64,000 nt of DNA from Rhodococcus sp. Leaf247 (GCF_001426185.1 NZ_LMRP01000002.1:248157-312156), one strand, 5' to 3'; counted from the first letter of the stretch, positions 50,141-59,606 are shown. Notes: generated from the sequence alone by a model not told the origin. Made by a program: numbers and translations.

Positions 50141-50769
50141 GCCGCCGCCTCGAGATCGGCGGTCAAGGCCAGCAATCTCAGCGCGGTAGCCGTCGGGTCG
50201 ACGACCAGAGGTCGGGTGCGTGGTCCCGTCAGATCGACCGCGGAGCAGGCGTTGATGGCTACCGAACTCGACAGCCGCTGTGCGTGAACGGTGACCGCAT
50301 CGGCCCATGCCTGTGAGTCGGCGATGTCGTCGAACGAGAGGTCCATGACCGTGGTCGGTTCGGCATCGATGCCGTACCCGGCCAGCCGACGGTCCAACTC
50401 CGCAGCGATCGCCCCGTTCCGCGCGAGTGCGCCGATGCGGTGACCCTGGGATGCGTAGAACGACGCGGTCAGCCGGGACAGGCCGAACATCGGCCGGGCG
50501 AAGGAGTCGAACCGGTCGGCGCACGGGTCCAGGACACAGTCCGGGAGGAAGCCGTCGAAGCCCTCCAGGTCGGCAGTGGAGAAGGCCTCCGTCAGCACTG
50601 CCTCGGACCGGCGGACATCCGCCTCGGTGTCGAGAGCGCGGGGAGCGTCCGGACCGATGTTGCGGAGGACGACGGTCAGTCCGGCGGGGCTCAGGGCGTC
50701 GTAACGCTCCTGGCGGCGGCGGAACTCGGTGAAGTCGACGTGGATGGGGGTGTATGCGAGCAATCGCAC
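50137..50769 (-). CDS. Asp/Glu/hydantoin racemase-superfamily protein
   Basis: 210 residues from GTG 50769 (AGGAG 7 nt upstream). The superfamily fold shows paired half-site cysteines: LPDCVLDP (~residue 80) and INACSAVDL (~residue 175), the acid/base Cys positions of Asp/Glu racemases, maleate isomerases and hydantoin racemases. Next to a hydantoinase-like gene a racemase or cis-trans isomerase role is plausible. N-terminal LLAYTPIHVDFTEF. Shorter than glutamate racemases (~265). Confidence 0.75.
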   Translation of the reverse strand: MRLLAYTPIHVDFTEFRRRQERYDALSPAGLTVVLRNIGPDAPRALDTEADVRRSEAVLTEAFSTADLEGFDGFLPDCVLDPCADRFDSFARPMFGLSRLTASFYASQGHRIGALARNGAIAAELDRRLAGYGIDAEPTTVMDLSFDDIADSQAWADAVTVHAQRLSSSVAINACSAVDLTGPRTRPLVVDPTATALRLLALTADLEAAA

Positions 50770-50797
50770 GGGGAAACTCCTGACGAGAGATGCGGCA

Positions 50798-51502
50798 TCA
50801 GATGCCGAGGTACGCCGCCTTGACACGATCGTCGTGGGCGAGCTCTGCACCGGTACCGGTGAGCACGATGGTTCCGCTCTCGATGACATAGGCACGGTCC
50901 GAGATCGCGAGTGCCTGAGCTGCGTTCTGCTCGACGATCAGCACCGTCACACCGGTTTCCCGGATGCGCACGATGGCGTCGAGTACCTCGGCAGCGAGCT
51001 TGGGTGCGAGACCCACCGACGGCTCGTCGAGGGTGAGCACCCGCGGCTTCGACATCATCGCGCGACCGATCGCCAGCATCTGCTGCTGACCGCCGGACAT
51101 GGTGTCCGCGCGTTGAGTCCGTCGTTCCGCGAGGATCGGGAACAGTTCGAACACTCGGTCCAGCGACTCCTTCATTGAGCCGCGCTTCTGGGTGTAGGCA
51201 CCCATCTCGAGGTTCTCCGACACCGGCAGGCTGCCGAACAGGGCTCGATCCTGCGCGACGTGCACCAGACCGGACTTGACGATTCTGTCGGCGCGATTGC
51301 CACTGATGTCGGTGCCGTCGAGCACGATCCGTCCCTTGGACGGTGCCACCAGGCCCGACAGCGCACGCAGAGTAGTCGTCTTGCCGGCACCGTTCGCGCC
51401 GATGAGGGAGACGATCTCATTCTTGTCGAGATGCATCGTGACGCCGTGCAGGATCTCGAGCCGTCGGTAGCCGGCGTGAAGATCGTCGATCTCGAGCATC
51501 AT
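50798..51502 (-). CDS. LivF-type ABC transporter ATP-binding protein
   Basis: 234 residues: Walker A GANGAGKTT, Q-loop AQDRALFGSLPVSENLEMGAY, signature SGGQQQMLAIGRAM, Walker B VLTLDEPSVGLAP. Second ATPase of a five-part branched-chain-type (HAAT) importer. ATG 51502 overlaps the LivG stop. The importer belongs to the catabolic operon, so its substrate is probably the pathway's starting compound and not leucine. Confidence 0.92.
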   Translation of the reverse strand: MMLEIDDLHAGYRRLEILHGVTMHLDKNEIVSLIGANGAGKTTTLRALSGLVAPSKGRIVLDGTDISGNRADRIVKSGLVHVAQDRALFGSLPVSENLEMGAYTQKRGSMKESLDRVFELFPILAERRTQRADTMSGGQQQMLAIGRAMMSKPRVLTLDEPSVGLAPKLAAEVLDAIVRIRETGVTVLIVEQNAAQALAISDRAYVIESGTIVLTGTGAELAHDDRVKAAYLGI

Positions 51503-52218
51503 GCGCTCTCCTCACCCAGGTAGGCCTCGACGACGCGGTGGTCCTCGATCACGGTGCGTGGATCCCCCGCCGTCAGAACTGCGCCTTCGTGCATGACGAC
51601 GAGACGCTCCGACAGGGCCATGACCGCAGCCATGATGTGTTCGACGAACAGGACTGTCTGCCCGCCGCTGTGCAGCGACCGCAGCAGGTCGATCATCGGA
51701 GCACGTTCTGCCGGAACGAGTCCCGCCAGAACCTCGTCGAGAAGCACGACGCGCGGTTCCATCGCCAGTGCTCGCGCCAACTCGAGACGCTTGAGTCCCG
51801 CAGTGGACATGGTCGACACCTTGCCGCCCACCTGATCGGAGAGCTGCACCCGATCGAGGACGTCGAGTGCGTGGCGACGAGCATCGCCGCGGGACTTGCG
51901 CTTCGACAGCGCGGCGATGGTCACGTTCTCGAGAACCGACATCGACTCGAACGGCCGCATCAGCTGGAATGTGCGCACCAGGCCGGCACGCGCGATCTTG
52001 TCCGCAGGCCATCCGGTGATGTCGGTGCCGTCGAAGATCACCCGTCCCGACGTGGGCGGCTGCTCGCCGGCCAGCAGGGAGAACAGGGTGGTCTTCCCGG
52101 CCCCGTTGGGGCCGATGATTCCGAGGAACTGCTCGTCCGGGACGTCGATGCTGACGTCGCGCACCGCGTGGATGCCGGAGAACGATTTGCTCAGATTCTC
52201 GATACTGAGGACGCTCAC
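51499..52218 (-). CDS. LivG-type ABC transporter ATP-binding protein
   Basis: 239 residues from GTG 52218 (GTGA overlap with LivM). Walker A GPNGAGKTT, Q-loop FQLMRPFESMSVLENV, Walker B VVLLDEVLAGL. The ABC signature is degenerate: STAGLKRLELARAL in place of LSGGxxQ, and the Walker B has EVLAG instead of EPxxG, both known for LivG branches. Works with the LivF partner. Confidence 0.9.
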   Translation of the reverse strand: MSVLSIENLSKSFSGIHAVRDVSIDVPDEQFLGIIGPNGAGKTTLFSLLAGEQPPTSGRVIFDGTDITGWPADKIARAGLVRTFQLMRPFESMSVLENVTIAALSKRKSRGDARRHALDVLDRVQLSDQVGGKVSTMSTAGLKRLELARALAMEPRVVLLDEVLAGLVPAERAPMIDLLRSLHSGGQTVLFVEHIMAAVMALSERLVVMHEGAVLTAGDPRTVIEDHRVVEAYLGEESA

Positions 52219-53252
52219 TTGCGCCACCTCTCGCGAATCGTGCCGAAGATCCCCTTGGGCAGGAAGATCACGATCAGGATCAGGATCACCGAGTACACGG
52301 CCACATCCAGACCGATGGAGCCCTGGAGGAACTCGAGGAATGCCGGAGGGTTCCGCAGCAGCTGGTTGATCAGCTCCGACAGCGGTCCGATGACCGCGGC
52401 GCCGAGAACCGGTCCCCAGATGGTGCCGATGCCGCCGATGACGGCCGGCACGATGGCCTCCACGGACACCGCGGACCCGAAGGCCTGCTCCGGTCCGACG
52501 AAGAAGTAGTACTGCACGTAGTACACGCCGGCAACGGCGGTCAGCGCGCAACTCGCTGCGACGGCGATCAAGCGGTACTTCATCGTGTCGATGCCCAACG
52601 AGGCTGCGGCGGTGGCGTCGTCACGGATGGCCTGCACGTACTGACCCGGCCGCGAGCGGACGTAGAAGATGGTGCCGAGTACGGCCAGCGCCAGGATCAC
52701 CAGCGGGATCCAGATGTAGTTGGGACTGCCCTTCTCGAACTGCAGCATCCACCACGAATCACGCGGCAGGATCGGCACATTGAAGCCCTCGGTCTTGTTG
52801 AAGACCTCGAGGTTCTGTACCAGCAGCAGGAACATCTGCGCGAACGCGAATGTCGCGAGGGCGAAATACGATCCGGCGAGCCGGTAGCGCAGGCACAGAT
52901 ACGCGATCAGCGTGCCCACGGCGGCGGACAGCACGGCGGCGACGAGCATCGAGATCCACGGCGAGATGCCGTGTTCCACGAGCAGGTAGGCCCCCGTGTA
53001 CGCGCCGATGCCGAAGAACGCAGCATGGCCGAAGCTGAACATTCCGCCGAACCCGCTCATGAGGTTCCAGCCGACGGCCATGACCGCGAAGATCAGGGTC
53101 CGCACGGCCACGGTCTGCGCCTGCTCGCCCAGCACCAGCGGGAACGCAGCGACGACGACGAAACCGATGACGAGAGTGAGCAGTTGGCGACGGAGCCACG
53201 TGTCCTTCAGACGAGTCTCCGGCGGCGCGGATGCGGGTGTCGTGGTGGTCAT
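52215..53252 (-). CDS. LivM-type ABC permease
   Basis: 345 residues, about 9-10 membrane segments. FGGMFSFGHAAFFGIGAYTGAYL is the LivM signature and SLGIDTMKYRLIAVAASCALTAVAGVYY the coupling helix region. Overlaps LivH upstream and LivG downstream by GTGA/ATGA. A long loop (KTEGFNVPILPRDSWWMLQFEKGS) is family-typical. Confidence 0.92.
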   Translation of the reverse strand: MTTTTPASAPPETRLKDTWLRRQLLTLVIGFVVVAAFPLVLGEQAQTVAVRTLIFAVMAVGWNLMSGFGGMFSFGHAAFFGIGAYTGAYLLVEHGISPWISMLVAAVLSAAVGTLIAYLCLRYRLAGSYFALATFAFAQMFLLLVQNLEVFNKTEGFNVPILPRDSWWMLQFEKGSPNYIWIPLVILALAVLGTIFYVRSRPGQYVQAIRDDATAAASLGIDTMKYRLIAVAASCALTAVAGVYYVQYYFFVGPEQAFGSAVSVEAIVPAVIGGIGTIWGPVLGAAVIGPLSELINQLLRNPPAFLEFLQGSIGLDVAVYSVILILIVIFLPKGIFGTIRERWRK

Positions 53253-54232
53253 CGGCGTCCTCCGTACAATCCTTCGGGCTTGAGAAAGAGCACCATGACG
53301 AACACCGCGAACACGAGGATCAGCGAGCCGGTACCGGGGAGGTAGAGCGCACCCACGGTCTGTACGAGGCCGATGACGATGCCCCCGACCATGGCTCCGA
53401 CGACACTGCCCAGCCCGCCGAGGACGACGATCACGAACGCGAGGATCGTGAACTGCTCACCCACCGACGGCGTGAGCGAGGTGAACGGCGTCATCAACCC
53501 GCCGGCCACCGCGACACAGGCCGCGCCGATACCGAACGTCAACGCGTACACCCGGCCGATGTCGACGCCGACCAGCTTGGCGCCTTCCGAGTTGGACGCG
53601 ACAGCGCGGATGGACAACCCCAGTCGTGTTCGCTCGAGCACCGACTTCAGCGCGATCGCGACGACCGCAGCACCGATGAAGGCGAGCACCCGCGGCCAGG
53701 CCGCGACCGTCCCGAAGATCGACAGCGAGCCGTCGACCGGTGCCGCAACGGATTTGGGGCGTCCACCGAAAACCATCAACAACACGTTGATGATCAGCAG
53801 CGACAGTCCGAGCGTCACCAACAGTGGGCCCTCGTGACTGCCGCCGATGGTGAGCTTGGTCAGCAGCGTCGCCTGGACGACCATGCCGAAGACGAACATC
53901 ACCGGCACTGCCAGCAGCGTCGCCAGATAGACGGGTAACCCGGCTGTCGACAGTGCGTAGACGATGTACATCGCGAGCGTGAGCATGGCGCCCTGGGCGA
54001 AGTTGACGATGCCCAGCACACCGAAGATGAGCGTGAGTCCGACGGAGATCAGCGCGTACACGCCGCCCAGCAGCAGCCCGGAGACGATGGCCTGACCCAC
54101 CAGACCCTGATCCTTGCCGCCGACGAAGAAGACGACGGCGAGGATGATCACCAGGGCTCCTCCGACCGCGACGCCGGGATTCACTGCGCGGTGGCTCTTC
54201 TCCGCGGCGGCACCCTCGGCGACTACCGTCAC
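53249..54232 (-). CDS. LivH-type ABC permease
   Basis: 327 residues from GTG 54232. About 8 membrane segments; GLLLGGVYALISVGLTLIFGVLGIVNFAQGAMLTL is the LivH hallmark and NSEGAKLVGVDIGRVYALTFGIG the coupling region. Overlaps the binding-protein stop. The first ~20 residues are hydrophilic. Confidence 0.92.
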   Translation of the reverse strand: MTVVAEGAAAEKSHRAVNPGVAVGGALVIILAVVFFVGGKDQGLVGQAIVSGLLLGGVYALISVGLTLIFGVLGIVNFAQGAMLTLAMYIVYALSTAGLPVYLATLLAVPVMFVFGMVVQATLLTKLTIGGSHEGPLLVTLGLSLLIINVLLMVFGGRPKSVAAPVDGSLSIFGTVAAWPRVLAFIGAAVVAIALKSVLERTRLGLSIRAVASNSEGAKLVGVDIGRVYALTFGIGAACVAVAGGLMTPFTSLTPSVGEQFTILAFVIVVLGGLGSVVGAMVGGIVIGLVQTVGALYLPGTGSLILVFAVFVMVLFLKPEGLYGGRR

Positions 54233-55449
54233 CGGCCCGCTCCGACAGGGAACTCGATCGCGTCGGTGGCGAACTCGTCCGGGAACACCTGGGCGACCTG
54301 ACCGTCCTTCACCTGCATGACGATGACCGTCGCGTTGGTGTTCTGGCCGGTCTCGTCGAACTGGATGGGACCGGAGAAGGCGAGCAACGGATCCTCGATG
54401 GTGACGCCGGAGATGGCTTCGCGCAACGCTTCCGGGTCTGCATCCGCACCGTCGTCCAGGCCTGCGGCGATGACCTCGACCGCCTGGTACGACAGCATGG
54501 CTGCCGTCTCCATGGGGCGACCGTACTTCTCCTCGAACCGCGACCGGATGTCGTTGACGCGGTCGCTGGTGGCGTCGAAGTGGTAGTTCGCCGACAGCAC
54601 GCCCTCACCCGCGGCACCGGCGGCAGCGGGGAACGAGCTGTCGTCGAACGCGCCGTTGGCAATTCCGTAGACGCCCTTGACGTTCACGTTCAGCTGCTGC
54701 ACCGCGTTGGCGATGAGCAGACCGTCCGGGTAGTACCCCGTGGCGACGATGACGTCCGGGTTGGACACGGCCGCTTCCCGCACCTGGGTGGTGGCGTCGG
54801 AGAAGTTGGTGGCCGGGTAGGTGATCTCCTGGACCGACGAGATGCCCTGGTTCGCGGCTTCCTTCTCGAACGCGTCGAACACGCTGTCGCCGAAGGACCC
54901 TTCGATGTGCAGGTAGGAGACTCGGTCGATGGCCTGACCGGTCTGCTTCTCGATCGCGGCGAGCGCCTTCGCGCCGTCCGTGCCCATGCTCGACGCATTG
55001 GGCTGGATCCGGAACGCGTACTGGTAGCCCTGATCGAGGATCTTGTCGTCGACGGCGACGTCGATGACCAGCGGGACGCGCGAACGCTCGGCGACCGAGG
55101 CGACGTTCTGCGTGACGTCGCTCTGGTAGGTGCCCACCAGGGCCACGGCGCCGTCGTCGATGAGCCGCTGCGCTTCGCTCTGCCCGACCTCGGCCTTTCC
55201 CTGACTGTCACCCGTCACCAGCTCGAGCGTGCGACCGTCCATGGACGCGATCCCGCCGGCCGCGTTGATGTCCTCGACCGCCAGTGCCGCACCGTCGTTC
55301 ATCAGCCCACCGACTCCGGCGAGTGCGCCCGTGGTGGGGTGGACGGCTCCGATCTTGATCGGACCCGAACCGTCGGAGCCCGAGGAGGATCCGCATGCGG
55401 CGGTGCCCAGTAGGGCTACCGCGGCGAGAACGCCTACGACTTTTCTCAT
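54229..55449 (-). CDS. LivK-type substrate-binding lipoprotein
   Basis: 406 residues from ATG 55449. Signal peptide with lipobox TAACG (Cys ~19) and Ser/Gly linker, then a type I periplasmic-binding fold: IKIGAVHPTTGALAGVGGLMNDGAALAVEDINAAGGI, VGTYQSDVTQNVASVAE and YLHIEGSFGDSVFDAF. First gene of the minus-strand operon. Two IclR-type palindromes lie 73-200 bp upstream in the region shared with the regulator gene. Confidence 0.92.
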   Translation of the reverse strand: MRKVVGVLAAVALLGTAACGSSSGSDGSGPIKIGAVHPTTGALAGVGGLMNDGAALAVEDINAAGGIASMDGRTLELVTGDSQGKAEVGQSEAQRLIDDGAVALVGTYQSDVTQNVASVAERSRVPLVIDVAVDDKILDQGYQYAFRIQPNASSMGTDGAKALAAIEKQTGQAIDRVSYLHIEGSFGDSVFDAFEKEAANQGISSVQEITYPATNFSDATTQVREAAVSNPDVIVATGYYPDGLLIANAVQQLNVNVKGVYGIANGAFDDSSFPAAAGAAGEGVLSANYHFDATSDRVNDIRSRFEEKYGRPMETAAMLSYQAVEVIAAGLDDGADADPEALREAISGVTIEDPLLAFSGPIQFDETGQNTNATVIVMQVKDGQVAQVFPDEFATDAIEFPVGAGR

Positions 55450-55521
55450 GATTGGATCTGCCTTCCGCGCCGACCGTGGCGACGACTCAAAGAAACCGTG
55501 TGGCAAAAGGACGCGTTCTGT

Positions 55522-55538
55522 GTTCCGCTCAGCGCACC
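55522..55538. promoter_or_regulatory. IclR-type operator A (binding-protein side)
   Basis: GTTCCGCTCAGCGCACC: perfect left arm, two mismatches in the right arm relative to GTTCCGCTnAGCGGAAC. About 73 bp upstream of the binding-protein gene. Confidence 0.6.
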
Positions 55539-55605
55539 ACCGAAGTGGCACCTGATCCCCCTTGCACCTGAGTATGGCACGGCTCACTGGGTCAGAACAG
55601 GCTCT

Positions 55606-55633
55606 TTGATGACTTTCTTGTTACGGGTATGGT
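55606..55633 (+). promoter_or_regulatory. promoter of the iclR-type gene
   Basis: TTGATG (55606-55611), 16-bp spacer, TATGGT (55628-55633). The -10 box overlaps the start of operator B, giving autorepression. Confidence 0.5.
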
Positions 55634-55647
55634 TCGCTCAGCGGAAC
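55631..55647. promoter_or_regulatory. IclR-type operator B (regulator side)
   Basis: GGTTCGCTCAGCGGAAC: perfect right arm and central CTnAG; overlaps the -10 region of the regulator gene 47 bp upstream of its start. Confidence 0.7.
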
Positions 55648-55693
55648 GCTCCGAAGCCGCGCGGGCGTTCGCACGATGTGGAAGGTTAGCCAT

Positions 55694-56491
55694 ATGGCAC
55701 CGACTCCCAGCTCGAAGGTCGTACTCGAGTCCACCGGAACCGAATCCGCGGATCGAGTCGCGGACGTCCTGCTCGCCTTCTCCCAGTCCGATCGCGCACT
55801 GGGGGTCTCGGAACTGGCCCGCCGCCTCGACCTGAGCAAGGCCGTCGTCCACCGGATCCTGCAGTCGCTCTCGTCCCGATCCATCGTCCAACCGGTGACC
55901 GGGGAATCCACGTACTCGCTGGGGCCCGCCGCCATCGGCCTGGGCACGAAGGCGTGGAGCCAACTCGACGTCAGGTCCATCGCCGCACCGATTCTGCGGC
56001 GCCTGCGCGCGGAGACGCGGGAAACTGCGACGCTGTCCGTCCTCGTCGGGCACAGACGCGTCTACCTCGACCAGTACGAGAGCCCACAGGAAGTGAAGAT
56101 GGTGGTCGAGATCGGACCCCAGTATCCGCTGCACTCCGGTGCATCGAGTCGCGCGATCCTGGCCTTCCTCCCCCCGCACTATGCCGACGAGGCGTTCGAG
56201 GAACTGAGCGGAACCACTCCCGACACCGACCGCTCGATTTTCCTGTCGCGGCTCGCCGAGATCCGCGACATCGGCTACGGCACCTCGATCAACGAGCGCA
56301 ACACCGGCGCCGCGTCCATCGCCGCGCCGTTCTTCGACGCGGCGGGCCACGTCCTGGGGTCGGTCAGCTCGTCCGGGCCCGCGTTCCGCTATTCCTCGAC
56401 GGCCGACGACGATCACACCGTCCACGCAGGTCAGGTACTCGCCGCGGCGCATGCCATCACGCAGAGCCTCGAGGCCAGGGCTACCCGATGA
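55694..56491 (+). CDS. IclR-family regulator of the catabolic cluster
   Basis: 265 residues from ATG 55694 (GGAAGG 8 nt upstream). Winged HTH at ~18-75 (RVADVLLAFSQSDRALGVSELARRLDLSKAVVHRILQSL) and an IclR effector domain at ~90-260 (YLDQYESPQEVKMVVEIGPQYPLHSGASSRAILAF, GYGTSINERNTGAASIAAPFFD). Divergent from the importer operon and coupled to the CitE-like gene (ATGA). The 17-bp palindromes here and at 59590/59723 are its likely sites, tying both gene groups into one regulon. Confidence 0.92.
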   Translation: MAPTPSSKVVLESTGTESADRVADVLLAFSQSDRALGVSELARRLDLSKAVVHRILQSLSSRSIVQPVTGESTYSLGPAAIGLGTKAWSQLDVRSIAAPILRRLRAETRETATLSVLVGHRRVYLDQYESPQEVKMVVEIGPQYPLHSGASSRAILAFLPPHYADEAFEELSGTTPDTDRSIFLSRLAEIRDIGYGTSINERNTGAASIAAPFFDAAGHVLGSVSSSGPAFRYSSTADDDHTVHAGQVLAAAHAITQSLEARATR

Positions 56492-57306
56492 CGCGTCGTG
56501 TGCCCCGGTCCTTCCTGTACGTGCCGGCCGTCAAACCGGCCCTCTTCGACAAGGCCGCGGCAGGCCCCGCGGACGCGATCATCATCGACCTCGAAGACGC
56601 AGTTCCGCTCACCCACAAGGACACTGCACGTGCCGACGTCTCCCGATGGTTGGACACACGACCCGACGCGCGCGCCGAGATCTGGATTCGCGTGACTCCC
56701 GAATTTCTCCGCCAGGATCTCGCCGCGGCTGCGAGGCCCCGAGTCGCCGGCATCATCGTCGCGAAGTGTTCGGCTACGTCGTTGTCCGACGCCGACGACC
56801 TGCTGGCCGGCACCGACATCGCGCTGGTCGGGCTCATCGAGACGGCAGCGAGCCTTCGCGACATCCCGTCGATGGCGTCCCGACCACGGGTGCAGACTTT
56901 CGGAATCGGTGAGGTGGATCTTCTCGCAGACCTGCGCATCACCCGGGGCGACACCACCCGTCACGTCGTCGACGCGATACGCACCGATGTGGTGATCGGC
57001 TGCGCCGCAGCGGGTCTCGACGCACCGATCGCGCCCACGTCGACAGACTTCCGCAATCTCGACGCCTTCGTCGCCACCACCCAGCAGTTCGTCGACATGG
57101 GCTTCCGGTCCCGGACAGCGGTGCATCCGACACAGGTCCCGGTGATCAACGCCGCCCTGACACCGTCACCGGACGACGTGCGTCGGGCGGCGCGCCTCGT
57201 CGAACTGTTCGACGCCGCGGCCGGAGGTCCAACTGTCGACGACGACGGCAGGTTCGTCGACGAGGCCGTCGTGCGCGGGGCCAGGGAAATCCTGGCCCGC
57301 GCCTGA
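56488..57306 (+). CDS. CitE-like lyase (HpcH/HpaI aldolase family)
   Basis: 272 residues, ATG overlapping the regulator stop. CitE/Mcl features: RSFLYVPAVKPALFDKAAAGPADAIIIDLEDAVP (Mg2+/CoA region), RVTPEFLRQDL, GLIETAASL (catalytic Glu) and GFRSRTAVHPTQVPVIN. Stand-alone members cleave citramalyl-CoA, malyl-CoA or similar beta-hydroxyacyl-CoAs. With the CoA-transferase it forms a plausible activation-cleavage pair yielding central metabolites. Ends convergent with the PrpD-like gene. Confidence 0.88.
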   Translation: MTRRVPRSFLYVPAVKPALFDKAAAGPADAIIIDLEDAVPLTHKDTARADVSRWLDTRPDARAEIWIRVTPEFLRQDLAAAARPRVAGIIVAKCSATSLSDADDLLAGTDIALVGLIETAASLRDIPSMASRPRVQTFGIGEVDLLADLRITRGDTTRHVVDAIRTDVVIGCAAAGLDAPIAPTSTDFRNLDAFVATTQQFVDMGFRSRTAVHPTQVPVINAALTPSPDDVRRAARLVELFDAAAGGPTVDDDGRFVDEAVVRGAREILARA

Positions 57307-58740
57307 TCAGCTCGACGGACGAGCGGCCGGCTCGAGCCGACGAAGTGGGTCGAGAAGTGTTCCGACGTCGGTGATGCCGGGGAGTGTGGCGCACAGGGCG
57401 GCGAAGTCCGTTGCCGCCGAATCCTGGAGTAACCCGGTGACGTTGGCGGTGAACTTCGCGCGTACGTCGTCGAAGGACAACGGTCGGTCCGGCCCTCCAC
57501 GGGTGGTCAGGACTTCCTCGACCACGGTGGCGCCGTCGTGGAGATGAGCCGTCAGCACAGCCGGGAACTGATGCGGGAAGATCGCATCGCAGCGTTCGTC
57601 GGGAACGACGTCGACGCGCGCCATGATCTCTCGCCGCTGCGTCGACGTCGCCTTCTCATCGGTGTAGTCGTCGAGAGCTGCTCCGAGTCCCCCACCGCCG
57701 AGCATTCCCACCGCCACGGCGTACGGGCCGCTGAACTGTGCCATGTATCCCGTCTGCGGGGTCCGCTTCACCTCGATGGGCTCACCGATGGTGCGAAGGT
57801 TGGCGGCCGGCACCCCCAGAGCGTACCGGCGTACGTCGTCCGGGGTGATGCCCCGGTTCCTCAGTGCCGCAGCCGCATCGATGGCCGCATGCGTGAAGTG
57901 ATTCGCCGGATAGGGCTTGAAGAAGATGCCGGGTGCCGCCCAGCGGTCACCGAGTCCGTCCGTGATCTCCTCACCGCGACCCGACTGGTGCAGCCACGCC
58001 TGGAAGAACCCGAACCTGCCCTCCAGCACGGTCGGGGGGCCGGTGATGCCGTGGCGTGCCAGCCCGGCGGCGGACACCGCGGAGTGCGCCGCCCATCCAC
58101 AGTGCAGGCGTTTGACCGTGCCACCCGTGCGGTTGGCTTCGATGATGCCGGCTGCCATCGACGCGGCGATACCCAGCGCGTCGACGATTCCGTCGGCCGA
58201 TGCGCCTCCGATGACGGCCGCGGCGACGGCGCCACCCATGGCTCCACAGATGGACGTCGCATGTTGACCGTGCTCGAAGAACACGGAATTCTTGGTCTCC
58301 GGGTCGAAGCCCACCATGCCGAGGCGCACGCAGACCTCGAGGCCGATCGCAATGCCGCGCACCAGATCACGGCCGGTCGCACCGTGGTGCTGGGCAGCAG
58401 CGAGTGCCGCCGGAACCACGCTCGCGCTCGGGTGCAGCACCGACGGAAGATGCGTGTCGTCGAAGTCGAGCGAATGGGCCAACACTCCGTTCACGAACGC
58501 GGCCAGCGTCGGGGGGAGTTTCTCCCGCACACCGACGGCGGAGGCAACGGCGTTGCCGCCTTGTTCCGTGGCCCACGAGATGGCGGCCTTGCTCGTCTCC
58601 AGCTCCGTCGCGGCGACGGCGATACCGAGAGTGTCGAGGACTCGCAGGCCGACGCTGTCGACGACGTCCGTCGGCAGCGAATCGAAGGTCGAGTCGACGG
58701 CGAATCGTGCCAGATGCTGCGCCAGCGTGGTGTCCGTCAT
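57307..58740 (-). CDS. MmgE/PrpD-family protein 1
   Basis: 477 residues from ATG 58740, overlapping the cyclase stop. MmgE/PrpD pattern: LRVLDTLGIAVAATELETSKA, NGVLAHSLDFDDTHLPSVLHPSASVVPAALA (active-site His region), KRLHCGWAAHSAVSAAGLA and FKPYPANHFTHAAIDAAAAL. The family includes 2-methylcitrate dehydratase, cis-aconitate decarboxylase and iminodisuccinate epimerase. Exact reaction unknown. Second of two such proteins in the cluster. Confidence 0.9.
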   Translation of the reverse strand: MTDTTLAQHLARFAVDSTFDSLPTDVVDSVGLRVLDTLGIAVAATELETSKAAISWATEQGGNAVASAVGVREKLPPTLAAFVNGVLAHSLDFDDTHLPSVLHPSASVVPAALAAAQHHGATGRDLVRGIAIGLEVCVRLGMVGFDPETKNSVFFEHGQHATSICGAMGGAVAAAVIGGASADGIVDALGIAASMAAGIIEANRTGGTVKRLHCGWAAHSAVSAAGLARHGITGPPTVLEGRFGFFQAWLHQSGRGEEITDGLGDRWAAPGIFFKPYPANHFTHAAIDAAAALRNRGITPDDVRRYALGVPAANLRTIGEPIEVKRTPQTGYMAQFSGPYAVAVGMLGGGGLGAALDDYTDEKATSTQRREIMARVDVVPDERCDAIFPHQFPAVLTAHLHDGATVVEEVLTTRGGPDRPLSFDDVRAKFTANVTGLLQDSAATDFAALCATLPGITDVGTLLDPLRRLEPAARPSS

Positions 58741-59549
58741 GCCGACACCACCGCGAGCGGACGGACCGGCGAGCCTGTTGCTCCGAAGATGTTGAGCGGC
58801 ACCAGGACGAACGTGAACTCGTACGTCCGGGTGCGTGCCAACTCCTCGAGGTCGAGAGCCTCGATGATGTAGATGCCACTCTCCACGAGCAACACTCGAT
58901 GCGCCGGCAGCAGCGCGTGGCCGCCGCCGGGAGCGAGCCTCTCGAAGGCGATGGTGTCCGCACCCGCTGCATGGATGCTGCGGGCCGCGAGCCACGTCGC
59001 GCCGGCCTCGCTCACTCCGGGAACACCTGACGGTCCCCCCACATACGGCTGACCCTCGTCGAAGATCTGCGCCCATCCACTGCGGATGAGGACGACGTCC
59101 CCGGCACGAATCTCGACTTGTTCGGCAGCGCAGGCGGATTCGAGGTCGTCGACGGTGATCTCCTCGCCGCCTTCCAGACGATCGACGCCTCGGACGCTCG
59201 GGATGTCCAGCAGGACACCGCGTCGCATCATCGGGGCGATGGTGTGCACCCCGAGTTCGACGTACTTGCCGCCGATCCCGGCCTCGACCGCGTCGACTCC
59301 GCCGTGCATCTTGCCGTCGTGCGACACGTGAGCGAGGGCATCGATGTGGGTGCCGACGTGCGTGCCCGTGGTGATCATGTCGTTCGCCGCGCTTCCGCCG
59401 TCGGCACGCGTCATGTCACCGTGCCGACGCGGCAGGGTGTGCCAGAACTGCGGGTGGTTCGGCGACTGCGGCATGCCCACGCGGAGCTGGCGACCGAGAT
59501 CCACCGTACGAATACCGGCCGTGACGGCCTCGAGAAGTCTGTCCGACAT
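58737..59549 (-). CDS. cyclase-family metal-dependent hydrolase
   Basis: 270 residues. Cyclase/KynB-type metal motif: HVGTHIDALAHV (His-x3-His-x-Asp) with DMITTG before and HDGKMHGG after, plus GDVVLIRSGW and GGGHALLPAHRVLL. Family reactions include kynurenine formamidase and isatin hydrolase, i.e. amide or ring hydrolysis. Kynurenine work is unlikely here because the kyn genes are elsewhere with their own hydrolase. Coupled to MmgE/PrpD 1 and divergent from MmgE/PrpD 2. Confidence 0.88.
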   Translation of the reverse strand: MSDRLLEAVTAGIRTVDLGRQLRVGMPQSPNHPQFWHTLPRRHGDMTRADGGSAANDMITTGTHVGTHIDALAHVSHDGKMHGGVDAVEAGIGGKYVELGVHTIAPMMRRGVLLDIPSVRGVDRLEGGEEITVDDLESACAAEQVEIRAGDVVLIRSGWAQIFDEGQPYVGGPSGVPGVSEAGATWLAARSIHAAGADTIAFERLAPGGGHALLPAHRVLLVESGIYIIEALDLEELARTRTYEFTFVLVPLNIFGATGSPVRPLAVVSA

Positions 59550-59589
59550 GAGCTGTGTATCTCCTCTAGCTGAGCCGACCGGGGTTCCT

Positions 59590-59606
59590 GTTCCGCTGAG
59601 CGGAAT
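59590..59606. promoter_or_regulatory. IclR-type operator C
   Basis: GTTCCGCTGAGCGGAAT, 16 of 17 positions of the palindromic consensus, 40 bp upstream of the cyclase gene. Confidence 0.8.

Noticed and set aside
50798-55449. Leucine/isoleucine/valine transporter assignment
   Set aside because: LivFGMHK-type importers transport many amides, acids and aromatics; context here points to the substrate of the surrounding catabolic genes.
58737-59549. Kynurenine formamidase (KynB) assignment for the cyclase-family gene
   Set aside because: Same superfamily, but the gene is embedded in the IclR cluster 21 kb from kynA-kynU, which has its own HGGYW hydrolase next door.
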